Assembly: GCA_945971755.1 (NCBI GenBank)
Contig: CAMFPJ010000064.1
Coordinates: 1 to 8,044, forward strand
Origin: an uncultured Clostridia bacterium
GTDB taxonomy: Bacteria; Bacillota; Clostridia; Oscillospirales; Acutalibacteraceae
Direction: 5' to 3'
Length of the DNA stretch: 8,044 bases
In this document: one piece after another, positions 6,651 through 8,044 of the stretch
How positions within the stretch are numbered: position 1 is the stretch's first letter
How the letters are laid out: every line of letters starts with the position of its first letter
Notes under the pieces: model-generated
The model's input: only the letters and a program-made list of their open reading frames with translations
The model's database searches: none
What the model was told of the DNA's origin: nothing
Made by a program: the position numbers and the translations under genes

Positions 6651-7315
6651 TATTTTTCCTCTTTCTTTGCCTTTGCATTATTTATAATTTGCTTAACGGA
6701 GCTCGGAAGATAGCTTATGAATGCGACAAAAGTAAGAATTACCGCAATTACTACCAACACAAACATAACAGGTTCAGGCAACGTAAGATTTGGATATGAC
6801 CTGCTGATTGCTCCGACCTCGGGGCCGAAACCGATTATCACAATCATTACAACATAGAAAACACAGGTAGCGGCCTTTCCGTAAATCTCTGCTGCAACAG
6901 GACGTGAGCCAAGTGCAATAAGAAGTGCCGCACCGAGTATCATAATTATATCTTTTGCAATAAACAGTAAAAATACCCATGCAAAAGCTTGCATTGTACT
7001 GCTTTCAGCACTCTTAAACTGAAGAAACAATACAATCGCAAGTGCGAAAACCGTAAGTTTATCTGCAACCGGGTCAAGCATTTTACCGAGTGCAGATACC
7101 TGATTGAAGCGGCGTGCAATTTTTCCGTCAAGTAAATCGGAAATACCGGAAATTGCAAGTACACCCACGGACCACCAAATATATCCCTTTAAGTAAAGAA
7201 CCGCAAAAACGGGAATAAGTAAAATTCTTATTACCGACATAAGATTCGGTATTGTAAGACAACCGTCAAAAATTCCTTTGAGGTTATCTTTTAAGCTCAT
7301 AACTTCATTATCCAT
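6650..7315 (-). CDS. pgsA: CDP-diacylglycerol--glycerol-3-phosphate 3-phosphatidyltransferase
   Basis: Integral membrane enzyme of the CDP-alcohol phosphatidyltransferase family, making phosphatidylglycerophosphate for phosphatidylglycerol synthesis. The family signature DG-x2-AR-x8-G-x3-D-x3-D is complete: Asp63, Asp66-Gly67, Ala70-Arg71, Gly80, Asp84 and Asp88, counted from a GTG at 7324. It follows the PgsA-like IPNLMSVIRILLIPVF (25-40). Hydrophobic segments at about 33-60, 90-104, 113-137, 152-168 and 186-206 fit a multi-pass membrane protein. Related CDP-alcohol transferases share the signature; the N-terminus and length favour PgsA. The ribosome binding site TAAGGAG (7324-7330) contains the upstream stop and overlaps the GTG at 7324, so that GTG cannot be the start. 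ATG at 7313-7315 sits 8 nt from it and gives a 221-residue protein. It lies between CvpA and clpE in one operon. Confidence 0.9.
   Translation of the reverse strand: MDNEVMSLKDNLKGIFDGCLTIPNLMSVIRILLIPVFAVLYLKGYIWWSVGVLAISGISDLLDGKIARRFNQVSALGKMLDPVADKLTVFALAIVLFLQFKSAESSTMQAFAWVFLLFIAKDIIMILGAALLIALGSRPVAAEIYGKAATCVFYVVMIVIIGFGPEVGAISRSYPNLTLPEPVMFVLVVIAVILTFVAFISYLPSSVKQIINNAKAKKEEK
6658..6662 (-). promoter_or_regulatory. Ribosome binding site of clpE inside pgsA
   Basis: AGAGG on the minus strand lies 7 nt before the clpE ATG, within the last codons of pgsA. With the TAATG overlap it suggests translational coupling. Confidence 0.6.
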
Positions 7316-7323
7316 TGTAGTCA

Positions 7324-7330
7324 CTCCTTA
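7324..7330 (-). promoter_or_regulatory. Ribosome binding site that decides the pgsA start
   Basis: The minus strand reads TAAGGAGTGACTACAATGG. TAA is the stop of the CvpA gene, AAGGAG the binding site, and ATG at 7315 is 8 nt further on. The GTG at 7324 overlaps the site itself and is excluded as the start. Confidence 0.7.
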
Positions 7331-8044
7331 TTTGAATAATTCCTGTAATTTGTCAATAAACGGGTTAAAATTGTTTACAAATCCAATAACTTTTGACTCA
7401 CGAATCGCAACCGCAAATTCAGAGTCACCCTTTGCAAGCATTGTAACAAACACAGTTGAAATAACAACAAGTACTGCCGCACCGCGAAGTGCACCGATAG
7501 CAGCACCTAAGAGTTTATCTGCTGTGCCGACAAGCGGTATTTGAATCGCCTTTGAAACGCCTTTGGCAACAAGTCTGAAAAGGAGCAAAAAGACTGTAAA
7601 CATTACAAAATACATTATAATTCCGATACCCGCAACAGCAATCGGCTCAACACAAGTTTCTGCAATCTTCTGACCTATTGAATCAACCTGACCGTTTGCC
7701 ACAGAGCTATTTATTGTATTGTTAATGTTTGTTCTGATTTTGCTGACATTAATTCCTGCACATTCGGCAAACGTTACGGCATATTCGGGAATTGAATCAA
7801 ACGCAACATCACCGAGATTTTGCGGAACTTGATGTTCGCTGATTTCGGAATTTATCTTCTTCTCAACATTGCCCTTAAGGAACATATCATAAGACCCCTG
7901 AGCAATAGGCTTACTGAAATAAGAAGCACAGAAAAGTGCTGCAATAATTGCAACAACCTCAAGAATTGTTAACACAAAGCCTTTCTTTGCCGCAGACACA
8001 ACAAGAACAATAAAAATACCGGCAAGAACAATGTCTAAAATAAG
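7328..8044 (-). CDS. CvpA family membrane protein, 5' end beyond the window
   Basis: The open frame runs without a stop from the TAA at 7328-7330 to the right edge, giving 238 visible residues. The 15 residues before the GTG at 7999 (LILDIVLAGIFIVLV) are the usual first membrane segment of CvpA proteins, which begin with an ILDI-like motif, so GTG 7999 is not the start and only a few codons should be missing. Membrane segments lie at about 1-16, 23-42, 134-157 and 179-203. KKG near 20-22 and the Gly-rich LLGAAIGALRG (178-188) are typical of the family. The 90-residue extracytoplasmic or cytosolic loop between the second and third segments is longer than in E. coli CvpA (about 162 aa in total). 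CvpA is known in E. coli for colicin V production; its general function is poorly defined. It overlaps the pgsA ribosome binding site, indicating one transcript. Confidence 0.83.
   Translation of the reverse strand, partial: LILDIVLAGIFIVLVVSAAKKGFVLTILEVVAIIAALFCASYFSKPIAQGSYDMFLKGNVEKKINSEISEHQVPQNLGDVAFDSIPEYAVTFAECAGINVSKIRTNINNTINSSVANGQVDSIGQKIAETCVEPIAVAGIGIIMYFVMFTVFLLLFRLVAKGVSKAIQIPLVGTADKLLGAAIGALRGAAVLVVISTVFVTMLAKGDSEFAVAIRESKVIGFVNNFNPFIDKLQELFK

Noticed and set aside
6640..6700. CtsR operator before clpE
   Set aside because: No tandem GGTCAAA-like heptads are seen here; isolated GGTCAA strings elsewhere lie inside coding sequence and are not tandem.
7316..7324. GTG at 7324 as the pgsA start
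   Set aside because: It overlaps the ribosome binding site AAGGAG; ATG at 7315 has the normal 8-nt spacing.

Overview
The window looks like chromosome of a low-GC, endospore-forming Firmicute of the class Clostridia, probably near the Ruminococcaceae/Oscillospiraceae. This is inferred from the AT-rich sequence, the strong AAGGAG-type ribosome binding sites, a ypeB-type spore germination gene, a paired cysteine desulfurase/ThiI as in Bacillus, and a ClpE-like unfoldase with a McsA-like zinc finger. I see no mobile element, CRISPR array, tRNA, rRNA or large repeat. It is dense, ordinary core chromosome.

Left block (1-2477, minus strand): a sulfur-transfer operon read right to left. A NifZ-type cysteine desulfurase is followed after 1 nt by thiI (tRNA 4-thiouridine synthase), and after 8 nt by a stand-alone CinA-C/PncC nicotinamide-nucleotide amidohydrolase that runs off the left edge. 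A good sigma-A-like promoter (TTGCAA, 17 nt, TATAAT) precedes the operon at 2514-2542.

Middle block (2632-4294, plus strand): ypeB, a membrane-anchored PepSY protein that in Bacillus partners the cortex-lytic enzyme SleB, followed by a small low-complexity lipoprotein gene. No sleB is present beside it. A strong hairpin with U-tract at 4309-4339 ends this unit and also sits just beyond the stop of the convergent operon.

Right block (4347-8044, minus strand): a tightly coupled operon read right to left. A CvpA-family membrane protein, whose start lies beyond the right edge, is followed by pgsA (phosphatidylglycerophosphate synthase) and a ClpE-like AAA+ unfoldase. The stop of pgsA overlaps the start of clpE by one base (TAATG). 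The promoter of this operon is outside the window.

Nothing here is clearly a new system. The points most worth a second look are the ypeB gene without sleB and its lipoprotein neighbour, the ten cysteines in the exported YpeB, the McsA-like zinc finger joined to a Clp unfoldase inside a phospholipid operon, and several starts that a default caller would misplace (7999, 7324, 2483).
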